The notes below the pieces were generated by a model, which saw only the letters and a program-made list of their open reading frames with translations, was not told the DNA's origin and did no database searches. A stretch of 64,000 bases of DNA from Bacilli bacterium (GTDB taxonomy: Bacteria > Bacillota_I > Bacilli_A > RF39 > UBA660): NCBI GenBank assembly GCA_900752905.1, contig CAADWX010000006.1:33457-97456 (forward strand). Reading direction: 5' to 3'. Position numbers and translations under genes: made by a program. This document shows, piece after piece, positions 38,812 to 48,602 of the stretch; within the stretch, counting starts at the first letter, position 1, and each line of letters starts with the position of its first letter.

Positions 38812-39609
38812 TTAAGCTTCTGATTTAACTATATAAGTAGTATTGTTATCTTTTTGAGCAATAGCTGCATATTGAGTAGCAGTACCAACCCATATTTTAG
38901 GATTAACTATCGGTTCAACAGTAAGATTAGATAATCTATAAAGAGTTTGGTCAACTATTTGAATAGTATTATAATCATAATTGCCATCATTACGTAAAGC
39001 TACATGATTTATTGTATTACTATTACTCCATTGTATAGTTATAACATCACCAGTATATCTAATATAAAATTTACCGTAGGTATTATTATAAAATACAGAA
39101 TTAGGTTTACCGATAGCAGCGACAAATCCATCAAAATTAGTAAATGTAGTATTTATAGCATCTAATACTTCAGTAGGAGTACCATTATTAGTTAATAACA
39201 TAATAATAGTATTAATATCATAAAATTTAATAATTGAATTACTATTTATAGCTACAAAAGTATTAATACTTTTTGTTTCTTCACCACCAACTCTAGCTAT
39301 ACCTTTATCCCAACTTAAATCGATTTTATTAATTCCACCATTAGAAAAATAAGTAATCGTAGCACTAATATCATGAGCGCCTATAGCAATTCTATCAAAA
39401 TTAATTCTACTATTATTATTATCAACAGCAATAATACTTCCACCTTTTAACAGTATTTCTTTTACTTCATCAAAAGTTTTATCGCAAGTAAATTCTTTTT
39501 GTCCATTAGTATATATTCCAGTAGGAACAGTTATAACTACACCATAAACAGGAATAAATCCTTCAGGTGTATTTTTTCTTTCATATAATTGTTGATTAAT
39601 ATCTTGCAT
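38812..39609 (-). CDS. Small fibre/adhesin-region protein
   Basis: This is a 265-residue protein starting at MQDINQQLYERKN; a GTG start 27 bp upstream is possible. It is beta-rich with no motif, except that its C-terminus (IWVGTATQYAAIAQKDNNT) matches the C-terminus of the 561-residue fibre, a short module common in gut phage fibres. It lies between the BACON-like gene and the repeat fibre. It is perhaps a tip protein or fibre subunit. Confidence 0.6.
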   Translation of the reverse strand: MQDINQQLYERKNTPEGFIPVYGVVITVPTGIYTNGQKEFTCDKTFDEVKEILLKGGSIIAVDNNNSRINFDRIAIGAHDISATITYFSNGGINKIDLSWDKGIARVGGEETKSINTFVAINSNSIIKFYDINTIIMLLTNNGTPTEVLDAINTTFTNFDGFVAAIGKPNSVFYNNTYGKFYIRYTGDVITIQWSNSNTINHVALRNDGNYDYNTIQIVDQTLYRLSNLTVEPIVNPKIWVGTATQYAAIAQKDNNTTYIVKSEA

Positions 39610-39661
39610 AACTTTATAAACTTTAAATGGTGGCACTTATTCAGTACCACCATAATTAATA

Positions 39662-41746
39662 TTAAGTTGTTTTCTTTTTAATAACAAGTTCATAACCATC
39701 AGGAATTAAAGCTTTAATAGCATCAGCAATAGCTTTATCAACTTCTGCTTTAGTATAAGTATTTTCTACTGTTGGTACATTATCAAACTTATTATTAATT
39801 TCTTCTTTAGTATAAACATTATTACTAAGTTCAGTAATTTGATTAGGTAAAGTTTCATCAAGTTTAACTTTATCAGCAGCAGACATAGCACCAGCTAAAG
39901 TTTTTGTAGCAGCATTAATACTTTTAGCATAATTTCTACCATTATCATATTTATTAGTATTATTATCTTTATTAATACCTGTTACTTCTATATTAACTTT
40001 AGAATCTGTATATTTAACATCATTTAATGAAGATAGAAGTTTTATATGTAAACTATTAACAGTATCAGTAGTTTTCTTACCTTTACCACCATCATAAGCA
40101 GTACCTGTAACTTCACCTAAAGCTAAAGTTTCAGATATAACTGCATATTTAGTTCCAGACCAACGATAAGTTTTACCACTATATTCAGTATCTTCACTTA
40201 TATCAACATAAATTTTACCTTTTTCAGGAGTATAATATACAGGAGCATCTTCTATATACTTTTCAGCAAAATGAGTTTCATCAACATAATATCCTTCAAG
40301 AACATCATCAACATAACTCGGTAATTGACTTGATGGAACTTTACCATCTTTATCAAGACTAGCAATACCATTAGCTACTCCTCTTTTAGCCTCAATAGCT
40401 TCATTACAGAATTGAATAATCTTTTCTTTAATAAGAGGATAATTATCTATATTAGTAAGAATCTTCTCAACTGTTGCTTCAACCTTATTCTCTATAACAA
40501 CTTTAAGATTAGGATGATTATCAATATTATCAAAGATATTTTCTATATTACCTTTAATAACATTAAGTAATTCAGTAAAACTATTAATATGTTCAAATAT
40601 ATAAGTAACTCTAGCTTCTACTTTAGTTTCAATAAGATTCTTAAGAATAGGAAATCTATCAATGTTATTAAAAATATAATCAACTCTACTATTTACAGCA
40701 TTATTAATACAAGTAACAAGAGCAGGATAATTATTAATATTAGCAAATATATTCTTAACACAATTACAAACTAAATCAGAAAGAATACCAATAAGCTCAG
40801 GATATTGAGTAATATTATTAAATATATAATCAACTCTTTCATTAACATTATTCTGAATAGCTTCTTGTAATTCTGGATATTGACTAATATTCTTAAATAT
40901 ATCAATTACTTTATTAACAGTATTAGTAACAATAAGATTCTTAATAGCAGGATAATTATCAATATTGTTAAATATATTATTAATAGTAGTTTCTACATGA
41001 GCATTAATAGCATTAGTTATAAACTGATTAAGAGCAGGATAAGAAGAAATATTATTAAAGATAAATTCAGTCCATTGTTTAATATATTGATTAAATATCT
41101 CTTTAAGCTCAGGATATTCATTAATATTATTAAATATATCTCTAATAATAATAGGTAAACTTTCAACTGTACTATTCTTAATAATTTCAACTAGTTTAGG
41201 ATAGTTATTAATATTATTAAACACATTAATAACAAAATCATTAATAAAACTAGTAATAATATCAAGAAAGTCTTTATAATCACCTATATTACTAAATATC
41301 TCTTCAAGTGCTTTTGCTAAATCTTTAATAACAGTATCAAAAGACCATCCCTCCCAATTATCTGGATTAGTCCAAGCAGCATCGTTAATATCATCACTAT
41401 TATATCGTTGTGTCCAATTAATATTAGTTTCATCACGATAAGTAATAATATATCCTTTACGACGATAAATTTTATCAAGTTTATTAACTGTATCAGCAAA
41501 AGTACCTTCCCAAGTTAAATAAACACTATTACAAGCAGCAAGTATTCTATCAAGTCTAGTACCAGTTAAACCATCAAATATAGCCTGTATAACAGTTAAA
41601 GGAAATATATTATATCTAGTATCATTTTCTTCACAATACTTATCTAGTATATGAATTGGCATATTGCCCTCTTTATCACATTGAACTTTACTAGGGTCAA
41701 AAGATTGACAATTAGTACCAACAAAAACATTTTCTTCTTCAGCCAT
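39662..41746 (-). CDS. Repeat fibre with head-fibre-like C-terminal domain
   Basis: This is a 694-residue protein starting at MAEEENVFVG, preferred over a GTG three codons earlier. The N-terminal domain (residues about 35-150) is shared with the fibre at 33150. Residues about 155-470 are about twelve tandem 33-36-residue helical repeats, each built on IFNNIxxYPxL. These could form a long coiled shaft. A later block (GVANGIASLDKDGKVPSSQL, then PSYVDDVLEGYY) is typical of phage head-fibre and fibre attachment proteins such as phi29 gp8.5. It likely forms long capsid or tail fibres. Confidence 0.7.
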   Translation of the reverse strand: MAEEENVFVGTNCQSFDPSKVQCDKEGNMPIHILDKYCEENDTRYNIFPLTVIQAIFDGLTGTRLDRILAACNSVYLTWEGTFADTVNKLDKIYRRKGYIITYRDETNINWTQRYNSDDINDAAWTNPDNWEGWSFDTVIKDLAKALEEIFSNIGDYKDFLDIITSFINDFVINVFNNINNYPKLVEIIKNSTVESLPIIIRDIFNNINEYPELKEIFNQYIKQWTEFIFNNISSYPALNQFITNAINAHVETTINNIFNNIDNYPAIKNLIVTNTVNKVIDIFKNISQYPELQEAIQNNVNERVDYIFNNITQYPELIGILSDLVCNCVKNIFANINNYPALVTCINNAVNSRVDYIFNNIDRFPILKNLIETKVEARVTYIFEHINSFTELLNVIKGNIENIFDNIDNHPNLKVVIENKVEATVEKILTNIDNYPLIKEKIIQFCNEAIEAKRGVANGIASLDKDGKVPSSQLPSYVDDVLEGYYVDETHFAEKYIEDAPVYYTPEKGKIYVDISEDTEYSGKTYRWSGTKYAVISETLALGEVTGTAYDGGKGKKTTDTVNSLHIKLLSSLNDVKYTDSKVNIEVTGINKDNNTNKYDNGRNYAKSINAATKTLAGAMSAADKVKLDETLPNQITELSNNVYTKEEINNKFDNVPTVENTYTKAEVDKAIADAIKALIPDGYELVIKKKTT
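40430..41330 (-). repeat. Twelve-unit helical repeat array in fibre
   Basis: The repeated unit (IFNNIxNYPxL plus a charged linker) recurs about every 100 bp. Individual units diverge at linker positions but keep NI and YP. Boundaries are approximate. Confidence 0.7.
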
Positions 41747-41748
41747 AA

Positions 41749-44355
41749 TTACCACGGATTAGAAACACGTTTAATATAATGTAAAGCAATAGTAGGCATA
41801 AGTTTATTAATAGCAAGATAATCACCTGTCCATCTATTACCACTTATTTGACTCCAATTCATTTCACCATTATTACTAATATTAGGTCCAGTCATATACC
41901 AATTAGTAGAACGATTAATGCCAAGATTATCAAGTCTATTTTTATCAGTACCATAAGGATAACCATTTCTAACATCACCATCTAAATCACCTGATATAGA
42001 TCTCCAGTTACTAGGTGCTATAACTTGATGGTTATTATCACCGGATTTAGATTTACCAACAGCAACAGCGTGTTGATGAAGAGGTAAATCAGTACCACCA
42101 ATATAAAACGTATATGCACTTACATTAAGACCGGGAGCAGCAGGGTCATATGTATCTTTAATATTTTCAAGAACTGTTTTCCAATCAAGATTTCCTTGTT
42201 TAGGATTATTATAAATATTAATACCGTTAGGTATATAACCCATAACAAAACGTCCTTGTGCAGCAGTATAAACTTCCCAACCATTAGGAGGAGTTGAAGT
42301 ATCCCAAAGCATAATAGAACCAATAGGAACAACGGCAGCAATCCAAGCTTGAATTTGACTAGCAGCAACTCCACCACCTTGTCCACTTCCACCGCCTTGT
42401 CCAAATCCTTCTCCAACTAATTTATTTTTAATATCAGTATAGAGAGAATTAAAATCTACATCAAGTCTACTAGGTTTAGTTTCACTATCTGCAAATTTAT
42501 TCATAACAAGATATTTACCTGTTCTAGCTTCACCAAGTTGAGTAACAGACATGACATTATGGGTGCCATCACCGCCTGTTCCACCACCACCGCCAAGACC
42601 AGCAATAATATCATTAATTTCTTGCTTAGTATAATAATTATTAAGCATAGAATTAATAATATTTCTTACTTCTTCTTCAGTTAATCCACCTCCGCCAGAA
42701 CTTCCACCAGCAGCATTAATAGTAATAGTACCATCATCATTTTCAACGAAAGTAATATTAGTACCCGGTCTAATCTTATTTTTAAACATTGATACATAAT
42801 TACTTTCAAAATACTGTTTATACTCATTACTTACATTACCACCCTCTTGTTCTATCCTATTAAGAATTTCTTCAATCTTATTATTAATATATTGCTCAAG
42901 ATTGGTAATACTATCTTCAATATTACTATTTAAATCTCCAATCTTATTATAAATATCTTCAAACTTAGCATTATATTCAATAATAAGATTATCAATTCTA
43001 GTATTAATATCAATTACATCTTGTTGTAGTTTAGATATTTGTTGGTCATGAATCTCAAGATGGTCATTAATCTTTTTAAGTTCTTCAAGAAGCCAAGTAT
43101 AAAACTTTTCCATCTCTTCTCTTAACTTCTCTAAGAAAGCTTCAAATTCAGTACGAGTAAGATATACAGATAAGTCAAAACCCATACTTATCCATTTTTC
43201 ACCATCCCAAAACCAATAAAAATCATTAGTATAAGTACCACCCCAACCAACAATTTCAACTTGTTTATTATCTTCGCCTAAATCGAGAGGATGATAAAGT
43301 ATTTGACCAACAGCCCAATCCCCATCAAGAGATATAGATTCTTTATCAAACATATCTTCTTGACGATAATTACTAAGTAATCTACATTGGTTTAGTTTAA
43401 CAGCACCATCATACATTCTACCACCTCTCCAAAGAATAATGCTATTATCTGGAAGTTCAATAGTTTTTCCAGCTAAGCAATAATCATATTGAAGTATATA
43501 AATAGTATTAGGCTCGTTAATCATATCTTGAGTAAGAGTATTAACACCACTAATCATATTCTTACGAAGATATTTACGAGCCTTTCCACTATAATCATTT
43601 GTATTATAGTCCTTATCTGCAAATTTAAGAAGATTATCAACAACAGTTAAATCTTCTTCATCAGCTGCATTAGTAATCTGTGAAGCAGTAAACATTTGTT
43701 TAACAGATTCACTAAGCATTTCAGGAGTAATCTGACCTTCAAGTATTTGAACAGCATTATCTTCAAAATACTGTTTAAGTACTTGTGCCATATAATTAAC
43801 TACAACATTACGACGAAGATAATTATCTTGAATATTAATACCAAATTCATCAGCAATTGCACGTTCTGCAATCGCTCTTGGAAACATACCACTAAATGAT
43901 TCTACAAATTTAGAACCAATTTCAGAGTCAGCTTCAAGATGCCATTTCTTTGCATTAGTAACAGGAGTTATTTCATCAAGAATATAGCTCTTTTTAGTTT
44001 CAATAACATAAACTTCACAACCTACTCCAATCTGTTCCCAAGTAAGAGCATCTCTATCTTCCATTGTAGATACTACAATTCTAGCAGCTTTAAGACCTCT
44101 TTGAATAACAGCAATAAGTTCTAATATTTCTTTCTTGAAAGTTTCATAATCAATAACTAAATCTTCTCGAAGTTTAGCAATAGGTTGCCAATATTCTTCA
44201 TTAGATAAAGGAATACCAGCAGGAACAGCTTTACGAGATATATAGCTAGCATAGAAACCATCATGAACTATACATAGTCTTTCATAAGGTCTATCATTCC
44301 ATTGACCATTACAAGTAAGACTAACTTTACCAAGTTCTTCTTCTATTGTTTTCAT
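41749..44355 (-). CDS. Tail fibre with collar domain
   Basis: This is an 868-residue protein. The N-terminal segment (RPYERLCIVHDGFYASYIS) is typical of crAss-like fibre bases. A middle domain (LTQDMINEPNTIYILQYD, GGRMYDGAVKLNQC) is shared with the 561-residue fibre. Coiled-coil stretches span about residues 400-530, with Gly-rich hinges (SSGGGG, GLGGGGG). The last 180 residues form a phage tail collar domain (VPIGSIMLWDTSTPPNGW, then GRFVMGYIPNG, then HQHAVAVG with His residues). Tail collar domains sit at the distal tip of long fibres. The final residues (MPTIALHYIKRV) match the usual end of that domain. It probably binds the host surface. Confidence 0.78.
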   Translation of the reverse strand: MKTIEEELGKVSLTCNGQWNDRPYERLCIVHDGFYASYISRKAVPAGIPLSNEEYWQPIAKLREDLVIDYETFKKEILELIAVIQRGLKAARIVVSTMEDRDALTWEQIGVGCEVYVIETKKSYILDEITPVTNAKKWHLEADSEIGSKFVESFSGMFPRAIAERAIADEFGINIQDNYLRRNVVVNYMAQVLKQYFEDNAVQILEGQITPEMLSESVKQMFTASQITNAADEEDLTVVDNLLKFADKDYNTNDYSGKARKYLRKNMISGVNTLTQDMINEPNTIYILQYDYCLAGKTIELPDNSIILWRGGRMYDGAVKLNQCRLLSNYRQEDMFDKESISLDGDWAVGQILYHPLDLGEDNKQVEIVGWGGTYTNDFYWFWDGEKWISMGFDLSVYLTRTEFEAFLEKLREEMEKFYTWLLEELKKINDHLEIHDQQISKLQQDVIDINTRIDNLIIEYNAKFEDIYNKIGDLNSNIEDSITNLEQYINNKIEEILNRIEQEGGNVSNEYKQYFESNYVSMFKNKIRPGTNITFVENDDGTITINAAGGSSGGGGLTEEEVRNIINSMLNNYYTKQEINDIIAGLGGGGGTGGDGTHNVMSVTQLGEARTGKYLVMNKFADSETKPSRLDVDFNSLYTDIKNKLVGEGFGQGGGSGQGGGVAASQIQAWIAAVVPIGSIMLWDTSTPPNGWEVYTAAQGRFVMGYIPNGINIYNNPKQGNLDWKTVLENIKDTYDPAAPGLNVSAYTFYIGGTDLPLHQHAVAVGKSKSGDNNHQVIAPSNWRSISGDLDGDVRNGYPYGTDKNRLDNLGINRSTNWYMTGPNISNNGEMNWSQISGNRWTGDYLAINKLMPTIALHYIKRVSNPW

Positions 44356-44387
44356 ACATTCTCTAGGTTTACTAAATTCATAGTGTA

Positions 44388-44408
44388 GACCCCCCGTAGA
44401 GGATGGAG
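44388..44408 (+). repeat. Dispersed GC-rich hairpin element, intergenic copy
   Basis: The sequence GACCCCCCGTAGAGGATGG lies in the 63-bp gap upstream of the collar fibre gene, so it is not translated. Confidence 0.88.
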
Positions 44409-44418
44409 CACATTCACA

Positions 44419-44946
44419 TTATTCATTATCATAATCAACATCACTAAGACTATAAGTTTCATTATATTCTTTACCTTCTTCTTTCTTCTCCCAAAGTTTA
44501 CCAGTTTCAGGGTCAACATAAAACTTAGGAGCATCTCCACAACTAACTATTGCATGAATTTTACCTTCTTCATCAACAGGAAGCGTAATAGAACCACTAT
44601 ACTGAACTTGTTCACTACCTTCATAAATAATATTAAGTTGACCTTTAATATATTTAAGAAGAGTTTCAGCAAGTTTATCTTGACCAAGTTGATATGCTGC
44701 CATAGCAGATTGAAACATATTCCAACAAGTAACAATATTTCTATTATTACCTTTACAAGTAGCAGAACAATCATTAAGCATATCAAGTCCATATTGTGCC
44801 ATAAGAACTAATAGTTTATGATAAACACAAACATATTTGCTAGGAACAGTCATATAAACATATTGAGGATTAATTTCAACTTGTTCAGTTCCATCAGCTT
44901 TTACATAGACACCATTAACATAATTATCATCTATTTGTTCACTCAT
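44419..44946 (-). CDS. Unknown protein upstream of collar fibre
   Basis: This is a 175-residue protein. The helical centre (SKYVCVYHKLLVLMAQYGLD, then CWNMFQSAMAAYQLGQDKL) is followed by a beta-rich acidic C-terminus (YNETYSLSDVDYDNE). Its ATG overlaps the previous stop. It could be a fibre chaperone or minor virion protein; no family is recognised. Confidence 0.5.
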   Translation of the reverse strand: MSEQIDDNYVNGVYVKADGTEQVEINPQYVYMTVPSKYVCVYHKLLVLMAQYGLDMLNDCSATCKGNNRNIVTCWNMFQSAMAAYQLGQDKLAETLLKYIKGQLNIIYEGSEQVQYSGSITLPVDEEGKIHAIVSCGDAPKFYVDPETGKLWEKKEEGKEYNETYSLSDVDYDNE

Positions 44947-45182
44947 TCTATCATCAAGTTATTGTATGAATTAATAATTGATTTTTGTTGCTCATCAGAA
45001 AGCAATTCTAAGGCTTCTAGTGCTTGAATTAAAATTTGCCCTTGTGTTAGTTTGCACCAATTTTTTTCGTTCAATGGGAAGCCTAATTCTGCTATTCTCA
45101 CCTGTTTTTCAGCCATACTTGCAATACGTAATTGCATCTCTTTAGATAGCTGTTTTGGATTATTAATATAACCTCTTATCAT
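44943..45182 (-). CDS. Small protein with foreign codon use
   Basis: This is a 79-residue protein, mostly helical (NNPKQLSKEMQLRIASMAEK, then QGQILIQALEALELLSDEQQ). It uses TTA, CTA, CAG, GTG, TCA and TTG codons that are rare in neighbouring genes, suggesting recent acquisition. ATGA coupling links it to the next gene. The function is unknown. Confidence 0.55.
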   Translation of the reverse strand: MIRGYINNPKQLSKEMQLRIASMAEKQVRIAELGFPLNEKNWCKLTQGQILIQALEALELLSDEQQKSIINSYNNLMIE

Positions 45183-45191
45183 AATATCATC

Positions 45192-45725
45192 TTATTTAAA
45201 TGCCTTATTAATAATATAAGCAGTATAACCATTAACTCTAATATCAATACGTTTATTAAACGCAAGAATACGTTGATTAGAATCAAGATTTTTATTATAG
45301 ACAATATTTATAATATCACCATAAATATCTTCTTTCCATTCTTCTTTCATATAATGACTAAGATAATCTTCATCACCACGATACATATTAAGTTTAGAAT
45401 AAGCATCATAATAAACACTATTAACTAAATGTCTAGCGTTATATTCTATTTGGTCACGATTATTATCAATATTATTAGTAATAATAGTTGAAGCAACAAA
45501 CTTTGCACATCCCGAAGCTGCATTAACCATAGTAATAGAAATAACAGCTTTAGATTTTTCTCTATCTTTTTCAATAATATCTCTAGTAACTATGTTAAGA
45601 AGTTTGGCAATATCATCTAAAGGATTTCTTTTGTTATTATCAACTATCTTATTAATTATAAGATAAATAACAATAACAATACCGGGAATAAGACCTTGTT
45701 CAAAGGCATTTTGAATTAATTCCAT
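45192..45725 (-). CDS. Small membrane-anchored protein
   Basis: Taking the ATG at 45725 (MELIQNAFEQGLIPGIVIVI) gives 177 residues. One hydrophobic segment (residues about 10-28) is followed by a charged helical domain and a short Asn-rich part. A longer frame begins with TTG and adds only a hydrophobic leader, less likely. It may be a virion or envelope protein. A holin-like role is possible but lacks support. Confidence 0.5.
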   Translation of the reverse strand: MELIQNAFEQGLIPGIVIVIYLIINKIVDNNKRNPLDDIAKLLNIVTRDIIEKDREKSKAVISITMVNAASGCAKFVASTIITNNIDNNRDQIEYNARHLVNSVYYDAYSKLNMYRGDEDYLSHYMKEEWKEDIYGDIINIVYNKNLDSNQRILAFNKRIDIRVNGYTAYIINKAFK

Positions 45726-45739
45726 TTTTATAGATACAA

Positions 45740-45791
45740 GAATAGGGACTATCAGTATCAACACTAATGCTAATACCAATAGCCCCTATTC
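45740..45791 (-). terminator. Inverted repeat after the auxiliary capsid-type gene
   Basis: GAATAGGG (45740-45747) and CCCCTATTC (45783-45791) form a stem with one bulge and a long loop, between the stop at 45836 and the next gene. The minus-strand tail after it (TTGTATC) is a weak U tract. It may terminate the capsid operon or act as a processing stem. Confidence 0.5.
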
Positions 45792-45835
45792 GATTAATAT
45801 TACCTAATATTTACCTAATCGAGTCGGGTAATAGG

Positions 45836-46699
45836 TTATGCTTTCTCTTCAGTAGCAATAGCTTTAAGGATAGTTCCAACAGTTGCAATAGCAGTAGCTC
45901 CAGTTGGGAATGCTATTTGTACAATCTGATGAACAACTTCATCTCTAGTTTTCATTTCACGTGGAACAGCAAAACGAAGAGTAAAGATAGTATATCCAGC
46001 ATCTGCACTATCAGGTTGTTTCAAAGGATTAAGCGGATATGTAGGATACAGTTCAGTATAAGTATCTCGATAAGTATATTCGATACCAGCATCGGCAGCA
46101 GCTTTATTAGCCAAATCAGTAATATAAGCCGCATCTCCATATGCAGGAAAACCAGTATCTGTAACTATGACTGCAATACCAACTAATTCATCAGCTCCAA
46201 GAATTTCATAATCAATACCTTTAGACTCAGCAGTTAGAGTGATTTTAGCCTCAGCAACAGATGCTTTAATACCATGTCCAACAGTATTATTATTAATTTG
46301 GTTAGCTAATTTCTTTGCTACATCATTAGCAGTAGGATTAAGACCAGTATGAATGGTAGCAGTCCAACGATTACGTTCATTGAACTTTAATCCTTTTTTC
46401 ACAATCATGATAGAATAATCAGAATAAGCATTTACATCTCCGATAGTAAGATTAGCAGAAAAAGTAGTAGCAGCTTGATAAACACCTTTAACAAAAGTAA
46501 GATGTTTCTTATAAGCTGGAAGAACTACTGGACCATTTGCTTCACGACCAAGATTAATGTAAAACTTATCGGTAATCTTAGTACCGTCAGCGTCAATCGT
46601 TTCCTTGCCATTAGCAAGGTAAGTAAAAGCAACCGCTCCAGCAGCAAGAGGTAATTTCGCTCCATAAGCGACATTGCCCGCTAACAAAAACTGTCTCAT
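45836..46699 (-). CDS. Putative auxiliary capsid / head structural protein
   Basis: This is a 287-residue, Ala/Thr/Gly-rich beta protein starting MRQFLLAGNVAYGAK. Most codons end in T or C, as in the major capsid gene, suggesting high expression. It is the third gene after the major capsid gene. Phages of this group carry an auxiliary capsid protein in this region. The specific role is inferred; a tail tube role is an alternative. Confidence 0.5.
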   Translation of the reverse strand: MRQFLLAGNVAYGAKLPLAAGAVAFTYLANGKETIDADGTKITDKFYINLGREANGPVVLPAYKKHLTFVKGVYQAATTFSANLTIGDVNAYSDYSIMIVKKGLKFNERNRWTATIHTGLNPTANDVAKKLANQINNNTVGHGIKASVAEAKITLTAESKGIDYEILGADELVGIAVIVTDTGFPAYGDAAYITDLANKAAADAGIEYTYRDTYTELYPTYPLNPLKQPDSADAGYTIFTLRFAVPREMKTRDEVVHQIVQIAFPTGATAIATVGTILKAIATEEKA

Positions 46700-46718
46700 T
46701 TTTAATTTAATTTAGAGT

Positions 46719-47417
46719 TTAACTTTGTTTATCAGCTCCATTAGAAGTAGCACCAATACTAGCAAGATAAATCTGTACTGCACGCATAACTATTTCCATG
46801 TGTAAATAAGGAGGTAAATCACAATTAACCCAATCTTCTTCTCTATCTTCATCAAATTTAACTTTAGCAGGTTCTTTGATATAAAGATATTTAACTAATT
46901 GAGGTTTAACTGTATTATTACGTCCAGTATATATATTAACATTAATACCAGATTCATCTCCAAATATAGTAACTATCGGAGCATCTTTCGCAGCACGATT
47001 ACAGAAATCTCTTAGCGTTTGACCTAAATCTTCAGCTTCAATAATTCTGCAATCATAAATTGTCTTGCCATTATAACTAACTTGAAAGCCTGTATATAGC
47101 ATTATTCCGTCGCTATCAATATTAATTTTATAAGGGTCAACTTCTGTTCCACCACCTGTAATATCTCCGCCGTTAACAGTACCCGCTGTGTATAAAGTTC
47201 TAAGAGCATTAACAGGACTAATAGAAGCATTTTGTCGAGCAACCTTATCATTATAAGGAACAGGTCCGACGTTTTCTACTATTACATTTCTAGCTTTTTC
47301 AATTATAGCAGCATTAAGACAAATATCTATATCTTCCATGAGAATAGCACGAACGGTCTGCATACCCATCTGTTGTGCCAGTTCTCTGAACGTCACGTGC
47401 ATCTCCCCAATGTTCAT
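46719..47417 (-). CDS. Putative head-tail connector (ring) protein
   Basis: This is a 232-residue protein if it starts at MNIGEMHVTFRELAQ; a TTG start two codons earlier overlaps the upstream gene. The N-terminal helical half (VRAILMEDIDICLNAAIIEK) and C-terminal helix (PPYLHMEIVMRAVQIYL) surround a beta domain. Size and location after the capsid gene fit a head-completion or ring protein. No diagnostic motif is seen. Confidence 0.5.
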   Translation of the reverse strand: MNIGEMHVTFRELAQQMGMQTVRAILMEDIDICLNAAIIEKARNVIVENVGPVPYNDKVARQNASISPVNALRTLYTAGTVNGGDITGGGTEVDPYKINIDSDGIMLYTGFQVSYNGKTIYDCRIIEAEDLGQTLRDFCNRAAKDAPIVTIFGDESGINVNIYTGRNNTVKPQLVKYLYIKEPAKVKFDEDREEDWVNCDLPPYLHMEIVMRAVQIYLASIGATSNGADKQS

Positions 47418-47419
47418 AA

Positions 47420-48577
47420 TCAAATGTTTTTAAGTTTATTTTTATAAGCACTAACAAGAGCACTATTGGTAGGATTCTTAAACCATGTAACAGCTTCCTT
47501 AACATTAGCACCAATGAACTCACCATCAGGAGTAGTAATATTCTGATTATGAATTGCTCTGATAAATTCTCCACGAGAAATAAGAACCTCAATTAAAGAT
47601 TTAATAGTAATATCTTTATCATTGCAAAGTTTATTAAACTTAGCAGGTTCATTTGTACTAAATTTATCAAGATGAGTTTGTTTATCGACAGTATCCATAG
47701 CCATACCGTTAGGAATATTAATATTATTGGCAACACAGTATTGAATAAATACAGCATCAAACAAATCACTATTCGTGAGAAGTTTAACATAATTGCCTTT
47801 AGCCGAATTAATTTCCTGACGATGTTTAGCAAGACGCTCAGCTTCTCTTTGGTCATCTTTAAAATAAAATCTAATAGATGGGTCAGAATTAATAAGAGCA
47901 ATATCTTTAGCTACATCTTTATATAATAAACAATGACGATAAATTAGATAATCATCAAGAACAATAGGATAACCATATTTATACTTTTCACTTTCAAGAA
48001 GATTTAACTTAGTAATTTTAGCTTCAAGAGCTTCTCTAAGTTCTTTAACTCCTTTACGATCACTATTCATATAAGCAGTTTCAATAGCTTCTTCTTCGGC
48101 TCTAAAACGAAGATAATCTCGTTTACGATTCCAAAAGAAAGAAATATCAAAAGTCTTACCTAGTTCATCAACTGAAACACTAATATTATTAAGATAAGCC
48201 TTAACCCGTGAAATAAAGTTTTCATTATTAGGAGCAAGACCAATTAAAGCAGGAAAATAAGATTCAATCTCACCTTTATTAGAAGAAAGAGTACGAGAAC
48301 TACGAACACAACTACCAATCTTATCCATTCGTTTAGGTAATGTTTTATCATTAACTCTACGATATAATGAATAATTAGTAACTAAATTAATAGTAATAGT
48401 TCGTTTTTCAGTATAAGGTTCATCAAGACTTTCATCTCTAAATCCTACTGTATTAGCAGGCTGTTTATCTACTCCATCCTCTACGGGGGGTATAACCTGT
48501 TTATCTGTATTTATATTAGAAGCAGCAGGAGTATTTTCTCCTGCTTTATTAGCTTCATTTACTTTGTTAAAATCCAT
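47420..48577 (-). CDS. Capsid-operon protein, unknown
   Basis: This is a 385-residue, helical, lysine-rich protein directly following the major capsid gene. The N-terminal 35 residues are disordered and contain one dispersed-element copy (IPPVEDGVDKQ). It may be a minor capsid or assembly protein. No family is recognised. Confidence 0.55.
   Translation of the reverse strand: MDFNKVNEANKAGENTPAASNINTDKQVIPPVEDGVDKQPANTVGFRDESLDEPYTEKRTITINLVTNYSLYRRVNDKTLPKRMDKIGSCVRSSRTLSSNKGEIESYFPALIGLAPNNENFISRVKAYLNNISVSVDELGKTFDISFFWNRKRDYLRFRAEEEAIETAYMNSDRKGVKELREALEAKITKLNLLESEKYKYGYPIVLDDYLIYRHCLLYKDVAKDIALINSDPSIRFYFKDDQREAERLAKHRQEINSAKGNYVKLLTNSDLFDAVFIQYCVANNINIPNGMAMDTVDKQTHLDKFSTNEPAKFNKLCNDKDITIKSLIEVLISRGEFIRAIHNQNITTPDGEFIGANVKEAVTWFKNPTNSALVSAYKNKLKNI
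48473..48490 (-). repeat. Dispersed GC-rich hairpin element, copy in capsid-operon gene
   Basis: TCCATCCTCTACGGGGGG is read in the N-terminal disordered segment as PPVEDGVD. Confidence 0.88.
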
Positions 48578-48602
48578 ATCTTAAATAGCTTCTTTTAAAT
48601 GA

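Noticed and set aside
47421-47592. Alternative overlapping frame at the connector gene's upstream end
   Set aside because: It has shadow-frame composition and lies entirely within neighbouring genes.
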